A stretch of 64,000 nucleotides of DNA from JAICWY01 sp964531205 (lineage in GTDB: Bacteria; Vulcanimicrobiota; Vulcanimicrobiia; Vulcanimicrobiales; Vulcanimicrobiaceae). Below the pieces are notes generated by a model. The model was not told where the DNA came from and did not search any database. It saw nothing but the letters and a program-made list of their open reading frames with translations. Each line of letters begins with the position of its first letter. Positions within the stretch are counted from its first letter, which is position 1. The DNA is taken from contig CAZHGH010000005.1 in NCBI GenBank assembly GCA_964531205.1, positions 1 through 64,000 of the forward strand, read 5' to 3'. This document shows positions 8,901-16,954 of this stretch, piece after piece. Both the position numbers and the translations under genes were made by a program.

Positions 8901-9092
8901 GCGGCAATGGCGCGGCTCATTCCGAACGACGGCGAGGCGTTGACCAACTATCGGCAACTCTTGACCGGCGCGTTGGACGAGCTTGCGAGTGCCGACGATG
9001 TGGCGTTCATCGATGCACTACAGCGCAAACCGTATCCGGTGCTCGACGCCGCGCTCGACGTGGTGCGCGCGCAGCTCAACGTCCGCGCATGA
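5928..9092 (+). CDS. Large beta-repeat (CARDB/DUF11-like) protein, module copy 1
   Basis: 1054 residues. ATG with AGGGG 8-12 nt upstream. No signal peptide or membrane segment is visible. About six Ig-like repeats of ~120 residues begin near residues 28, 160, 298, 430, 550 and 670. Each has the pattern xxPGxxVxxxFxxxNxGxxxAxxVxVxxxLPxGLxYxxGSxxxDGxPL, typical of DUF11/CARDB domains. A Gly/Asn/His-rich linker (about 805-885) leads to a helical C-terminal domain (about 886-1054) that I do not recognise. N-terminus, repeats and C-terminal domain are all shared with the protein at 9508. The ATGA overlap with the small gene at 9089 implies co-translation. DUF11 domains are usually extracellular, so the absence of a Sec signal is odd. 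Function unknown; a scaffold or adhesion-like structure is one guess. Confidence 0.85.
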   Translation: MAKTPAQVMRTLTDVFTPGAPTLTEGLRTLVVSPERELEPGITVRATFTFRNQGGAPATGVRVRFNLPDGLVYLIGSGQLDGTPLDDEHGNSPLLARAGADIGDVGPGEERRIEISYSVAGAIENGSTVELQAAVAAFELPPVGSNIVRLVARSRPALENALTTITIESRQHELRPGGEATITVRVHNAGESSAHDVVVVAPVPEHTSYVPNSARVNGRELERDLLASFDKVHAPIISPTLPASATVTLQYRVRIDDPLTDGTKIVAGAQIASQELNAFAIEPAALTVHAEADFEGERTSLVVEPSENVFPGSKVQLRFTAFNAGTTAADNVTLSVTFPEALHPARGSARLDGHPLRDRKKESQKFDFGTIAARESVEFVIDALVTSPLADLTQLPVTAKLHWDAGEREFNDVITVRSQPFLSTRRNRIDRANALVVQPSDECEAVVYIANDGSAAANDAVLHVHVDAGLDDVRVFDKNTRLELENHAVELGAIEPYTTRELTVRGRVRTPYTDRAEVRLGASLHTQELGEIALGEALWRVDSHPAFSAETSGLQLVQDDVFRPNQLVDVFVRVRNEGTDLAHNVRLRLYVSPEARLESVEGATRERSTLIFGELAPGATAEARLGVRLLRSLAKAHPVTLESVLTADSMLPVQLGKLTIVTTAEPNFAIGTLRSEPDEIADAGEEVEFVLHVRNSGDGPARKVGVSIGKIDSLIYVPNSTTVNDLPVRDVGAQSPLMGDRGIVMSDVDPGVEATIRWREVVHNGLPSGETITRVARIEYDGERVDEITARELKVRCAPAFANTISGLPFGLDGMLGPSFGGGQRALGGSDFVELPPATPVTRAEIPSSTVLSLAPSTNGHNGHSEFNGHAGTNGQTHDAAFETEAVPYDRERLERALRFLSEARFNGLVTHLFAVRALFPDSVPGADVQALHEVRETLRESLDRLFIKLRLPNYVIAPRDLETPAGKAALEDLLASIDAGESAPTIAGRWAAMARLIPNDGEALTNYRQLLTGALDELASADDVAFIDALQRKPYPVLDAALDVVRAQLNVRA

Positions 9093-9505
9093 CGGCAATC
9101 GTCGTGATTCTGGTCGTCGTCTTCGTCGCCGGAGTCGCGATCGGTCTCTACGCGTTGCTTGCACCGCGACCGGCGGCCGTTGAGAAGGCGCCCGCGGCGC
9201 AACCCGCGCCACCGCGCGAAACCTGGACGGCGACCACCGATTGGACGACGCAGGCCGGCGAGGAATTTGCCGGCCTGTCCGAGTCTGCACGCTGCGACTT
9301 GATCTTCGCCGTTGCGGATCTGCGGGACGAACGTTCGCAGCAACTCTTGCTGCATGCGCTCGACGATCCGTCGGAGGCCGTCGTGCTCGCAGCGGCACAT
9401 GCACTCGCGCGTCGCGGCCAGTCGCAGGCAGTGCAGACGTACGCGCAGCGGCATCCCGGTGAACGTGCCGAGCGGATAGTGCGCACGCTTGCGCTAATGG
9501 AGTAG
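9089..9505 (+). CDS. Membrane-anchored small HEAT-like protein, module copy 1
   Basis: 138 residues, ATG overlapping the previous stop (ATGA). Residues about 3-27 form one strong transmembrane helix with no charge before it and Arg/Lys after it, suggesting the C-terminus is cytoplasmic. A Pro/Ala-rich linker (about 30-48) leads to a helical-repeat region with HEAT-like spacing: LIFAVADLRDERSQQLLLHAL, then DPSEAVVLAAAHALARRG. Family unknown. The downstream GTG of the next large gene is 2 nt away. It has a positional and architectural counterpart at 12802, so the large and small genes probably act together. Confidence 0.78.
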   Translation: MTAIVVILVVVFVAGVAIGLYALLAPRPAAVEKAPAAQPAPPRETWTATTDWTTQAGEEFAGLSESARCDLIFAVADLRDERSQQLLLHALDDPSEAVVLAAAHALARRGQSQAVQTYAQRHPGERAERIVRTLALME

Positions 9506-9507
9506 GC

Positions 9508-12500
9508 GTGGCTCAAACCAGCGCCTTGACCGGTGTCTTTGCCCCGGGCTCTCCTCCGCTTATGGAGAGTCTTCGAACCCTCGTTGTCACGCCGCGGCGA
9601 ACGGTTACGCCCGGCGAACTCGTTCGCGTTGAGTTCGCATTTTCAAATTTAGGTGGCGCACCCGCAACGAACGTTCGGGTGCGTTTCGCACTTCCATCAG
9701 GCGTTGCGTACGTTGAAGGCAGCGATACCGTCGACGATGCGCCGGTTGAAAACGAACGCCTCGTCGGCAGCGATGGCGCGGCGCTCGGCGATCTCGCGCC
9801 AAATGCGCAACGCCGCGTCGCGTGCAGTTACCGCGTCAACGATCGAATTGAAGACGGTTCCGAACTACTCTTTCAAGCAGCGCTCGTAACGGATCAAACG
9901 TCCGTGGTTGCCTCGAACGTGGAACGGTTGATCGTCCGCAGCGAACCGGTGCTGCAAGGCACCCCTACGCTCGTCACGATCGATGCGCCCGCGCAGCCGA
10001 AACCCGGTGACGTAATCGCGATTCGCGCAACGATCACGAACACCGGTGCGTCGAGCGCACACGACGTGCTCGTATTTTTGCCTGTGCCGCTGCATACGCG
10101 ATACGTACCGCGCAGCGCACGGATCGGCGGCCGGGCATTAATCGACAGCGGCGACGAGCCGTTCGATTACTCGTCCGAAACGATCGTCGCTGAACGGCTG
10201 GCGCCCGCGCAAGCCGTCGTCGTCGAATATCAAGCCGCGATCGACGCGCCGCTCGCCGACGGTACGCGCATCAAAGTCAACGGCGCCGTCTCATCGCGCG
10301 AGATTCACGAATTCCCGATTCACTCGGCGGAAATCGTCGTCACTTCACCCGCCGATTTTGCCAACGACGAGACGGCGCTCACCGTGTTCTGCGACGACAT
10401 GGTATCGCCCGGAACGCGCGTACCGATGACGATGCGCGTACTGAATTCCGGTACCGGCGATGCACAAAACGTCTCCATCACGCTCGATTTACCGGCGGGT
10501 CTTGCGTACACCCCCGGCTCCGCTCACATCGACGGTCAGCCCGTCAGCGATGAAGCCTTCGCCGGCAACACGTTTTCGCTCGGCGCCGTTCCAGCCGGCC
10601 GCATAGCAGATGCCGGCATCTCGACGATCGTCGTCGTGCAAACGGGCGACGATTTACCTATCGTTGCGACGCTGCGGTGGAAGAATGGCGAACGGCGCTT
10701 CACGCGTACGCTTCGTGTGCGCGTCAGTTCGCGTTTCACGCGTGCGCGTAATTATATAGAAGTCGATCGCGGCATCATTGCGGCGCGCGAAGACGTCACG
10801 TTTACTGCGCACGTTTTCAACGACGGTACCGCGCCGGAATCCGACGTCGCGCTGCGCGTTCTCCCCGGTGCGTTTCTGGAAAACATTCGCATTGCAGAAT
10901 CGCCGGAAGAGCCCGTTTCGTACCACGAGCCGTTCAGTCTCGGCATCGTGCAGCCGCACGCGGAACGCACCTTCACTATTCGCGCGCGCGTCGCATCGCC
11001 GGTCCCCGATCGCACGCAAACCACGCTCGGTGCGGTGCTGGAATTCGCGTCGGGCACGTTCGATCTGGGCGTTGCCAACATCGTCGTGCGTTCGCGTCCG
11101 CACGTGCAAGCCGAAGGGTGCACGTGGGAACGCGCGCAGTCCGACATGTTGCGTCCGGGCCATACGCATGACGTTCTCATTCGCTTTACCAACGACGGCT
11201 CCGACGTGCTGCGCGATGCGCGTTTGGATCTCGTGCTTCCGCCGGAACTTGTACTGGATCGCGCGCAAAACGCACGGCGTGAAGGCGCCGCGACACTGCA
11301 TTTCGGCGACATCGCGGCGGAAACGACCCACGAAGCGCGTGTTGCCGTGCGTCTGGTGCGGCCGCCGAAGCGCGAGCGCACGTTGGTCGTTGAGGGGACG
11401 CTCTCGGGACGCGGGATCAGTCCGCTACAGTTCGACGCATTGGACGTTCCCACGTATGCGCAGCCGCAATTTGCGCCCGACGCACAGTTGCGGTCGAATC
11501 CGGCGGAACATATTCACGCGGGCGAGCGCGTCGCATATGAGGTGTTGCTGCGAAACAGCGGCGATGGTCCGGCGGAACGTTTGGTGATTCGCGCGGTGCC
11601 CTCGAATCTTGCGGTATACATTCCGAGCAGCACGTCGCTGAACCGCATGTCGATTCAAGACGATCTCGGCACGTCGCAGCTCTGGTCGCAGCGCGGACTC
11701 GTTCTGACCGACGTCAATCCCGGGGTCGATCTGCGCATCCGCTGGGAGATGCTCGTCATCTCGCCGCTCGCCGAAGGCACGGCGATCGACACGCGCGTTG
11801 TCGCCGAATGGGATGACGGACAAACGCTAGCATTGACTGCGCCGACGCTGCACGTGCTTTCTTCGCCGTCGCTACAAGCCGGCGCGGGCGGCACGCCGAT
11901 CTCCGTCGCGCAACTTGTGCCCGGTCTCGAAGCACCGCTTGCCGAAACGATCGTTCCGCCGCCGCAGGCGGTCATTGAAGAGGTGCGGCGTCCCGGCGCG
12001 CCGCTTTTCGCGGACGAATTACCTGCCCATGGTGTTGAAACGCCGCCGGTTCAAATCGGCGCACCACCTACTCGTCATCCTGAGCATGTCGAAGGACGGC
12101 TGAGCCAAGTCGAAGCCACATCTGCTCCAACCCTCTTCGTAGATTTCACGCAAGAAGAGTTGACGCAAGCGATTCGCACGCTCGAAAAAAGCGACGCGGG
12201 CGGACTCATTCCGCACGTCTTTGCGATTCGCGCCTTCTTCCCGAACTCGCTCGCCGGTACCGATCCGCGGCAAGCACAGGCGGTGGAAAATGCTGCGCGT
12301 GCAGTGCGCGCGCCACTGGATCGTTTCTTCGTGCGCTTACGCGTGCCGCGTTTAGCGATTACCGCGAAAGACTTGGAAGATCGCGACAGCCGCTTCGCGT
12401 TGCGCGGTTTGGTTGCAGCGGTCAGCGAAGCGCCTTCAGCACCACTGAATTCTCGCACCGTTGGAGTGGTGCGTTTAAGCGGGCCCGTGGACATAGACGC

Positions 12501-12789
12501 GCTGCGCCGCCGCGGTCAGGAACTCGAACAAGCGCCGCTCGGATCCGTTATACCGTGGATCATCAACGCACATTTGCTCGGATCGACGATCGAATACAAT
12601 GGCGGTGGGCGCTCGGACATGCTCGGCCTTTACCGCGCAGAGCTTGTCAAGGTCTTCAGCGTTCTTGAAACGCTGCCGATGCCGGAGTTTCACCGCGTGC
12701 TCAGCTCGAGCGTAAATCGAACGCTCGACGACGCGCTCGGCGCGGTATTGGACGCCCTGCGTCAAGCAGCGCAAGTCGTCTCGCCCTGA
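9508..12789 (+). CDS. Large beta-repeat (CARDB/DUF11-like) protein, module copy 2
   Basis: 1093 residues from a GTG start, 2 nt after the preceding stop. Its N-terminus (LTGVFAPGSPPLMESLRTLVV) matches that of the protein at 5928 (LTDVFTPGAPTLTEGLRTLVV), which supports both starts and confirms that neither has a signal peptide. The repeat layout is the same, with six ~120-residue Ig-like units. A linker at about 800-870 precedes a helical C-terminal domain containing HVFAIRAFFPNSLAGTD, equivalent to HLFAVRALFPDSVPGAD in the paralogue. The linker carries the peptide RHPEHVEGRL, which comes from a dispersed DNA repeat inserted in frame at 12074. Function unknown. Confidence 0.85.
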   Translation: MAQTSALTGVFAPGSPPLMESLRTLVVTPRRTVTPGELVRVEFAFSNLGGAPATNVRVRFALPSGVAYVEGSDTVDDAPVENERLVGSDGAALGDLAPNAQRRVACSYRVNDRIEDGSELLFQAALVTDQTSVVASNVERLIVRSEPVLQGTPTLVTIDAPAQPKPGDVIAIRATITNTGASSAHDVLVFLPVPLHTRYVPRSARIGGRALIDSGDEPFDYSSETIVAERLAPAQAVVVEYQAAIDAPLADGTRIKVNGAVSSREIHEFPIHSAEIVVTSPADFANDETALTVFCDDMVSPGTRVPMTMRVLNSGTGDAQNVSITLDLPAGLAYTPGSAHIDGQPVSDEAFAGNTFSLGAVPAGRIADAGISTIVVVQTGDDLPIVATLRWKNGERRFTRTLRVRVSSRFTRARNYIEVDRGIIAAREDVTFTAHVFNDGTAPESDVALRVLPGAFLENIRIAESPEEPVSYHEPFSLGIVQPHAERTFTIRARVASPVPDRTQTTLGAVLEFASGTFDLGVANIVVRSRPHVQAEGCTWERAQSDMLRPGHTHDVLIRFTNDGSDVLRDARLDLVLPPELVLDRAQNARREGAATLHFGDIAAETTHEARVAVRLVRPPKRERTLVVEGTLSGRGISPLQFDALDVPTYAQPQFAPDAQLRSNPAEHIHAGERVAYEVLLRNSGDGPAERLVIRAVPSNLAVYIPSSTSLNRMSIQDDLGTSQLWSQRGLVLTDVNPGVDLRIRWEMLVISPLAEGTAIDTRVVAEWDDGQTLALTAPTLHVLSSPSLQAGAGGTPISVAQLVPGLEAPLAETIVPPPQAVIEEVRRPGAPLFADELPAHGVETPPVQIGAPPTRHPEHVEGRLSQVEATSAPTLFVDFTQEELTQAIRTLEKSDAGGLIPHVFAIRAFFPNSLAGTDPRQAQAVENAARAVRAPLDRFFVRLRVPRLAITAKDLEDRDSRFALRGLVAAVSEAPSAPLNSRTVGVVRLSGPVDIDALRRRGQELEQAPLGSVIPWIINAHLLGSTIEYNGGGRSDMLGLYRAELVKVFSVLETLPMPEFHRVLSSSVNRTLDDALGAVLDALRQAAQVVSP
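12074..12105. repeat. Dispersed repeat inserted inside a coding region
   Basis: GTCATCCTGAGCATGTCGAA and the following GGACGGCTGAGC. This is the same element found at 46582 and 48353. Here it is read in frame as RHPEHVEGRLS in the linker of the large protein, where extra residues should be tolerated. Confidence 0.7.
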
Positions 12790-12801
12790 GCGCGGCGAAG
12801 G

Positions 12802-13107
12802 GTGTCCACTAACGTAGATATAGCGATCGCCGTAGCCTTCGTCGTTGGGCTGTTGCTCTACGGCATCGGTACGTCGATGCTTCGCTCGCTGCATATACAA
12901 AACGGGAACGGCACGACGGCGAGCTGGCCGCGCCTTGTCGACGAATCGTTGACAAATGCCGATCGCCAATTGCGTTTGGATATTGTCGAGCGCCTGAGCA
13001 TCATCGGCGAGCCATGGTGCGTCGATATTTTACGTCAGGCGATGAAGGACGAAAACGATGCGGACATTAGGTCCGCAATTTCAAATGCGTTAAAACCGTC
13101 CGTTTAA
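12802..13107 (+). CDS. Membrane-anchored small HEAT-like protein, module copy 2
   Basis: 101 residues from a GTG start 12 nt after the large gene, with GAAGG just upstream. One transmembrane helix (about residues 6-26), an Asp before it and Arg after it, so the C-terminus is predicted cytoplasmic. Then a short helical-repeat segment: QLRLDIVERLSIIGEPWCVDILRQAM, then DENDADIRSAISNAL. It is shorter than its counterpart at 9089 and sequence identity is low, but the architecture and position match. The 3' end overlaps the convergent mrdA stop by 4 nt. Confidence 0.7.
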   Translation: MSTNVDIAIAVAFVVGLLLYGIGTSMLRSLHIQNGNGTTASWPRLVDESLTNADRQLRLDIVERLSIIGEPWCVDILRQAMKDENDADIRSAISNALKPSV

Positions 13108-14960
13108 GGCTTCTTGTTAAAGTACTTCACCATGATCTCGCGCGCGATCGGCGCAGCGACTGAAGCGCCGTAGCCGCCGGAACGATCGACGAACACCGCC
13201 ATTGCGATCTTCGGATGATCGGCCGGCGCATAGGCGACGAACCACGTCGTATTTGCGCCCGAGCCGTTGCCGGTTTCGGCCGTTCCGGTCTTGCCGCCGA
13301 ATGGCAGACCGTCAATCGCGAGGCCATACGCGGTGCCCCACGGCTGTGTCACCTGCGCCATCCCGGCGCGCACTGCCGCGAGAGCCTGTTTGGTAACCGG
13401 CACCTGGCGGATCACTTGCGGATCGAAGCGCTTGATGAGATGTCCTTGCGGATCCCGAACCTCGCGCACGACCTCGGGTTTGTACAGCGTGCCGCCGTTG
13501 ATGACCGCGGATTCGACGTTGGCCATCTGCAGCGGGGTGGCTTCCATGGGACCTTGGCCGATTGCCAAACTGCATACGTCGGACGGTTCGAGCGGAATGC
13601 CGACGTTTTTCATCATCCATGCGTTGTCCGCGAACAGGCCCTCGTATTCGCCCGGCAGATCGATGCCGGTCTTGCTGCCGAGGCCATAAAGCAGCGCATA
13701 TTTGCGCAGCCGCTGATTGCCCAGGCGATAGCCCATTTGATAGAAGTAGCCGTCGGATGACGCGGCAAGCGCCGTAATGAACGTTGTGCGCCCGAGTCCA
13801 CCGGCAGCCATATCGACAAACTCCGCGCCGTGGCAGTTCCATGCCCCGCTGTCATACACGACTTCGTTGACCTTCACGACGCCGGTCGTGATCGCCGCCG
13901 AACCCGTTACCATTTTGAACGTCGATCCGGTCGGCGTCGCCGCAGATATTGCGCGGTTGAAGAGCGGCTGGTTCGGATCGAGCAGATAATGCGCGACCTT
14001 ATCGTAATCGTCTGCTGCGAACGCGTTCGGATCGAACGTGGGATGGCTTGCAAGCGCAAGAACTTGCCCGTTCCACGGATTGAGAATTGCAACGGCTGCA
14101 CCGAGCTGCTTGTGTCCGCCGGTCCACGCACGAACACCGTCGTCGAGCGCCTGCTGCGCGATCGCCTCCAAACGCCAATCGATGTTGAGCACAACGCTAT
14201 CGCCCGGCACGGGTTGTTTTGCCGGCAGTTTAATCGACGCGACAACTTGATTTTGCGCATCGACGACGATGCGTTGACCGCCCGGCTCGCCGCGCAAATA
14301 CTTATCGTAGACCTTTTCGATGCCGTCTTTGCCGACGACGTCGTTCATCGAATAGCCCTCACCGCGCAACCGTTGATACTCTTCAGGCGTGATCTGCCCG
14401 ACGTAACCAAACACGGCTGCGCCGGCGCCGCCGTACGGATAATTCCGGATCGCTTGGACTTCGAGGTCAACGCCGGGGAGATCGTCGAGAATCTCCGAGA
14501 GCCGGCTGACTTTCGCAACCGAAAGATCCTGCGCGAGAATGACGGGACCGTACGGTTCGTACACCGTCAGTTCATCAAAGTTCTTATAGTTGACGCCGTG
14601 GTGATGCAGCATCTGACGTTGCAGCTTCGCAACCGGCACGTTAATCGTTTCGGCCAGCGTCTTCAGTTCGGAATCGATATCTTTGATTTCCGACGGAATC
14701 AGCGAGACCGCAAACGACGGACGGCTGCGCACCACGACTTTGCCGTTGCGATCGTACACGAGCCCGCGCGGTGCGGCGACCGGAATGAGGCGCACTTGAT
14801 TCGCTTGTGCCGCCGCGCGATATTCCTGTCCGTGCAGAAGTTGAATCTGCACCAGACGTACGACAACTGCGACGGTGGCGAGCACAATCATCGTCGCGAA
14901 GAAGACAAGACGCCACGTTGGAAGCTCCCAGCGCGGCTGTTTGCGCAGATAGGACTTCAT
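13104..14960 (-). CDS. mrdA: Penicillin-binding protein 2 (elongasome transpeptidase)
   Basis: 618 residues. Class B PBP: one transmembrane helix (about 18-42), a dimerisation/pedestal region, then the transpeptidase domain. The active-site motifs are complete: S346-T-F-K349 (nucleophile and lysine), SSD at 401-403 and K557-T-G559. It cross-links lateral peptidoglycan with RodA and the Mre proteins. The ATG at 14960 overlaps the mreD stop by 4 nt (ATGA). The longer upstream frame would lie inside mreD and was rejected. rodA is not next to it in this window. It is the last gene of the mreCD-mrdA run and ends convergently with the small gene at 12802. Confidence 0.93.
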   Translation of the reverse strand: MKSYLRKQPRWELPTWRLVFFATMIVLATVAVVVRLVQIQLLHGQEYRAAAQANQVRLIPVAAPRGLVYDRNGKVVVRSRPSFAVSLIPSEIKDIDSELKTLAETINVPVAKLQRQMLHHHGVNYKNFDELTVYEPYGPVILAQDLSVAKVSRLSEILDDLPGVDLEVQAIRNYPYGGAGAAVFGYVGQITPEEYQRLRGEGYSMNDVVGKDGIEKVYDKYLRGEPGGQRIVVDAQNQVVASIKLPAKQPVPGDSVVLNIDWRLEAIAQQALDDGVRAWTGGHKQLGAAVAILNPWNGQVLALASHPTFDPNAFAADDYDKVAHYLLDPNQPLFNRAISAATPTGSTFKMVTGSAAITTGVVKVNEVVYDSGAWNCHGAEFVDMAAGGLGRTTFITALAASSDGYFYQMGYRLGNQRLRKYALLYGLGSKTGIDLPGEYEGLFADNAWMMKNVGIPLEPSDVCSLAIGQGPMEATPLQMANVESAVINGGTLYKPEVVREVRDPQGHLIKRFDPQVIRQVPVTKQALAAVRAGMAQVTQPWGTAYGLAIDGLPFGGKTGTAETGNGSGANTTWFVAYAPADHPKIAMAVFVDRSGGYGASVAAPIAREIMVKYFNKKP

Positions 14961-15457
14961 CGGGCCGGACGGTCCTCGACGCGGCGGACGACGAGCATTG
15001 CGACGATTGCAAATATGGCATTGATGAGCGCATCCCACATCGCCTCATGCAGATGCATGCGCGCGTGTCCTGTCGGATAGCCGCCTATCGCCATCACCAC
15101 CCAGAAGATGAGCCAACGCAGCAGCGTCGCAACGACGACCATGCCGCCGAAAATGGGAATCGAATCGGCGAAGAACCATCGCGTCAGAGAGTTGATGAAG
15201 AGGGCGGTAAGGGTCGTCGAAACGGTCCACGCCGCACCGGTGTGCGCGCTGAAGACGTCTTCGCACAAGCCGGCGAGCAGTCCGTAAATCGCCGCGCCGA
15301 GCAGATCGCTGCGCAGTGCATACCATACTACGACAACGAGAACGACGCTCAATTCCGCACCGCGGAACTGCGCGAAGTGCATGAGCTCGATCTGCACGAG
15401 GAGCGCGACTAAAAGATAGAGAGCGGCGACCCACCATTCCGGTCCGGAGAAGGACAT
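14957..15457 (-). CDS. mreD: Rod shape-determining protein MreD
   Basis: 166 residues with about five predicted transmembrane segments (WWVAALYLLVALLVQIELM, ELSVVLVVVVWYAL and three more). The length and position between mreC and mrdA are typical of MreD. It links MreC to the rest of the elongasome in the inner membrane. I used the ATG at 15457 (MSFSGPEW); a start 20 codons upstream would overlap mreC. Sequence conservation in this family is low, so the call rests on topology and context. Confidence 0.85.
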   Translation of the reverse strand: MSFSGPEWWVAALYLLVALLVQIELMHFAQFRGAELSVVLVVVVWYALRSDLLGAAIYGLLAGLCEDVFSAHTGAAWTVSTTLTALFINSLTRWFFADSIPIFGGMVVVATLLRWLIFWVVMAIGGYPTGHARMHLHEAMWDALINAIFAIVAMLVVRRVEDRPAR

Positions 15458-15503
15458 GTCGCTGGGGCCGCTGCGCGTGTTTACGCGTACGCCGGTAGGG
15501 TCG

Positions 15504-16310
15504 CTATTTCGGAACAACGATGACGCGATCGAGCCGGGAGAAATCCACGGCCGGTTTTACAATAGCCGTTTGGTAGAGATTGGAGTCGCTGCGTTCGATT
15601 TTGAAGATGGTGCCGATCAGCGCGCCGGAGTGGAACGAGCGCGCCTCGCCCGTTACGACGCGATCGCCGATTCTAAGCGGAGCATCTTGCGAAACGTACT
15701 CGAGACGCACGCTGCTTTGATTGCCATTCGCGACGCCCCAGTAGCGGCCGCGTTCGACCAAGGCCGGAATAGTGCTCGTGAAATCAGTGAGGAGATTGAC
15801 TTTGCTGGTGAAGGGTCCCGCCTCGACGACACGTCCCACAACGCCATCGGCCGCGAGTACGCCGTCGTCGCGTTTGATGCCGTCACGCGAACCCTTGTCG
15901 ATCATCACGCTTTGCACCGCGTTTTCCGGTGGATAGCCGACGACGCGAGCTTGAACGGCGCGGGGATACTCCGCCAGCCGTGGCGCGAGCCCGGTATCCG
16001 CCTGGTAGGCCGCCAGGAGTTCGTGCAGGCGGGCATTCTCTTGCTGTAGATTGCGATTTTGCGCGCGCAGATCGGCGTTGTCGCGAGCGAGTGACGGGAC
16101 GCTAATAACTGCCTGCCCGGTGCCGCGAACGACACCAACAACGGAAGAAACGGCGGCTTCGATTGCAAAGCCGGCCGTCGTTACGGCGGTTGTAAGCGGA
16201 CTTGGCGTACCAGCCCGGGCGGCGCTTACTTGGATGAGGGCAACGAGAGCCATTACGATAATCACACTGATTACCGCGAACAGCCGGCGCTCATCCCGAT
16301 ACGTAAACAT
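15504..16310 (-). CDS. mreC: Rod shape-determining protein MreC
   Basis: 268 residues. A short cytoplasmic N-terminus with Arg/Lys, one transmembrane helix (about 10-32), then a coiled coil (about 72-105, DNADLRAQNRNLQQENARL). A two-barrel periplasmic beta domain follows with the family motifs GYPPENAVQSVMIDKGSRDG, VLAADGVVGRV and IGDRVVTGEA. MreC assembles in the periplasm and activates PBP2, which is encoded two genes downstream. It lies 17 nt after maf on the same strand. mreB is absent from this window. Confidence 0.93.
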   Translation of the reverse strand: MFTYRDERRLFAVISVIIVMALVALIQVSAARAGTPSPLTTAVTTAGFAIEAAVSSVVGVVRGTGQAVISVPSLARDNADLRAQNRNLQQENARLHELLAAYQADTGLAPRLAEYPRAVQARVVGYPPENAVQSVMIDKGSRDGIKRDDGVLAADGVVGRVVEAGPFTSKVNLLTDFTSTIPALVERGRYWGVANGNQSSVRLEYVSQDAPLRIGDRVVTGEARSFHSGALIGTIFKIERSDSNLYQTAIVKPAVDFSRLDRVIVVPK

Positions 16311-16327
16311 GCCCTATCCCGGTCGAC

Positions 16328-16954
16328 TTAAAGGCGATCTTTGGTACTTGTTTTCGTTATCGGCAGAAGAAATCCCAATCGGTGCAGCAATCTTACGAAG
16401 CGGGCAAGCGGGAAGCCCATCACCGTATAAAAATCACCCTCGATTCGCTCGACCAGCGTTGCACCGTATCCCTGAATGCCGTACGCGCCGGCCTTATCCA
16501 TCGGCTCGCCGCTTGCAACGTACGTATCGATCTCTTCATCGTCGAGCGGAAAAAACGTGACGAACGTACTCTCGCAATGTTCGAAGAGTTCATTGCGTTG
16601 TGGAATCCAGAGCGCGAATGCGGTATGCACGATGTGTGTGCGTCCTGAAAGATCGCGCAGCATCCGTTTCCCGTCGTTAGCATCTTTCGGTTTCCCGTAT
16701 GCAACGCCGTCGACATCGACGACCGTATCCGCGGAAACTATCATCTCGCGGTTGCTTGAACCAAGCATGTCGCGGACATCTTCACATTTCACCCGTGCAT
16801 GGACCATCGACAAATCGCGCGGTGAGAGGTGTGGATGCTCCGGTTCTTCATACGTGCTTGGCACGACGCGCACATTGAAATTCAGCGAACGCAGTAATTC
16901 AAGCCGGCGTGGCGACTGCGACGCGAGCACGATGCTATTGATAGCGCTGTCCAT
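16328..16954 (-). CDS. maf: Maf family nucleotide pyrophosphatase
   Basis: 208 residues. Maf/HAM1-like fold that hydrolyses non-canonical or dTTP/UTP nucleotides. The N-terminal signature IVLASQSPRRLELL is present, as are SADTVV (metal-binding Asp), the GKPKDANDGKRML helix and the DKAGAYGIQG strand. Maf genes commonly sit next to mreBCD, as here, where mreC starts 17 nt downstream. The 5' end overlaps the DUF3465 lipoprotein gene by 20 nt. Confidence 0.9.
   Translation of the reverse strand: MDSAINSIVLASQSPRRLELLRSLNFNVRVVPSTYEEPEHPHLSPRDLSMVHARVKCEDVRDMLGSSNREMIVSADTVVDVDGVAYGKPKDANDGKRMLRDLSGRTHIVHTAFALWIPQRNELFEHCESTFVTFFPLDDEEIDTYVASGEPMDKAGAYGIQGYGATLVERIEGDFYTVMGFPLARFVRLLHRLGFLLPITKTSTKDRL

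Noticed and set aside
13830..15080. 416-codon plus-strand open frame opposite mrdA/mreD
   Set aside because: Arg/His/Asp-rich product without domains; mrdA and mreD on the other strand are certain.
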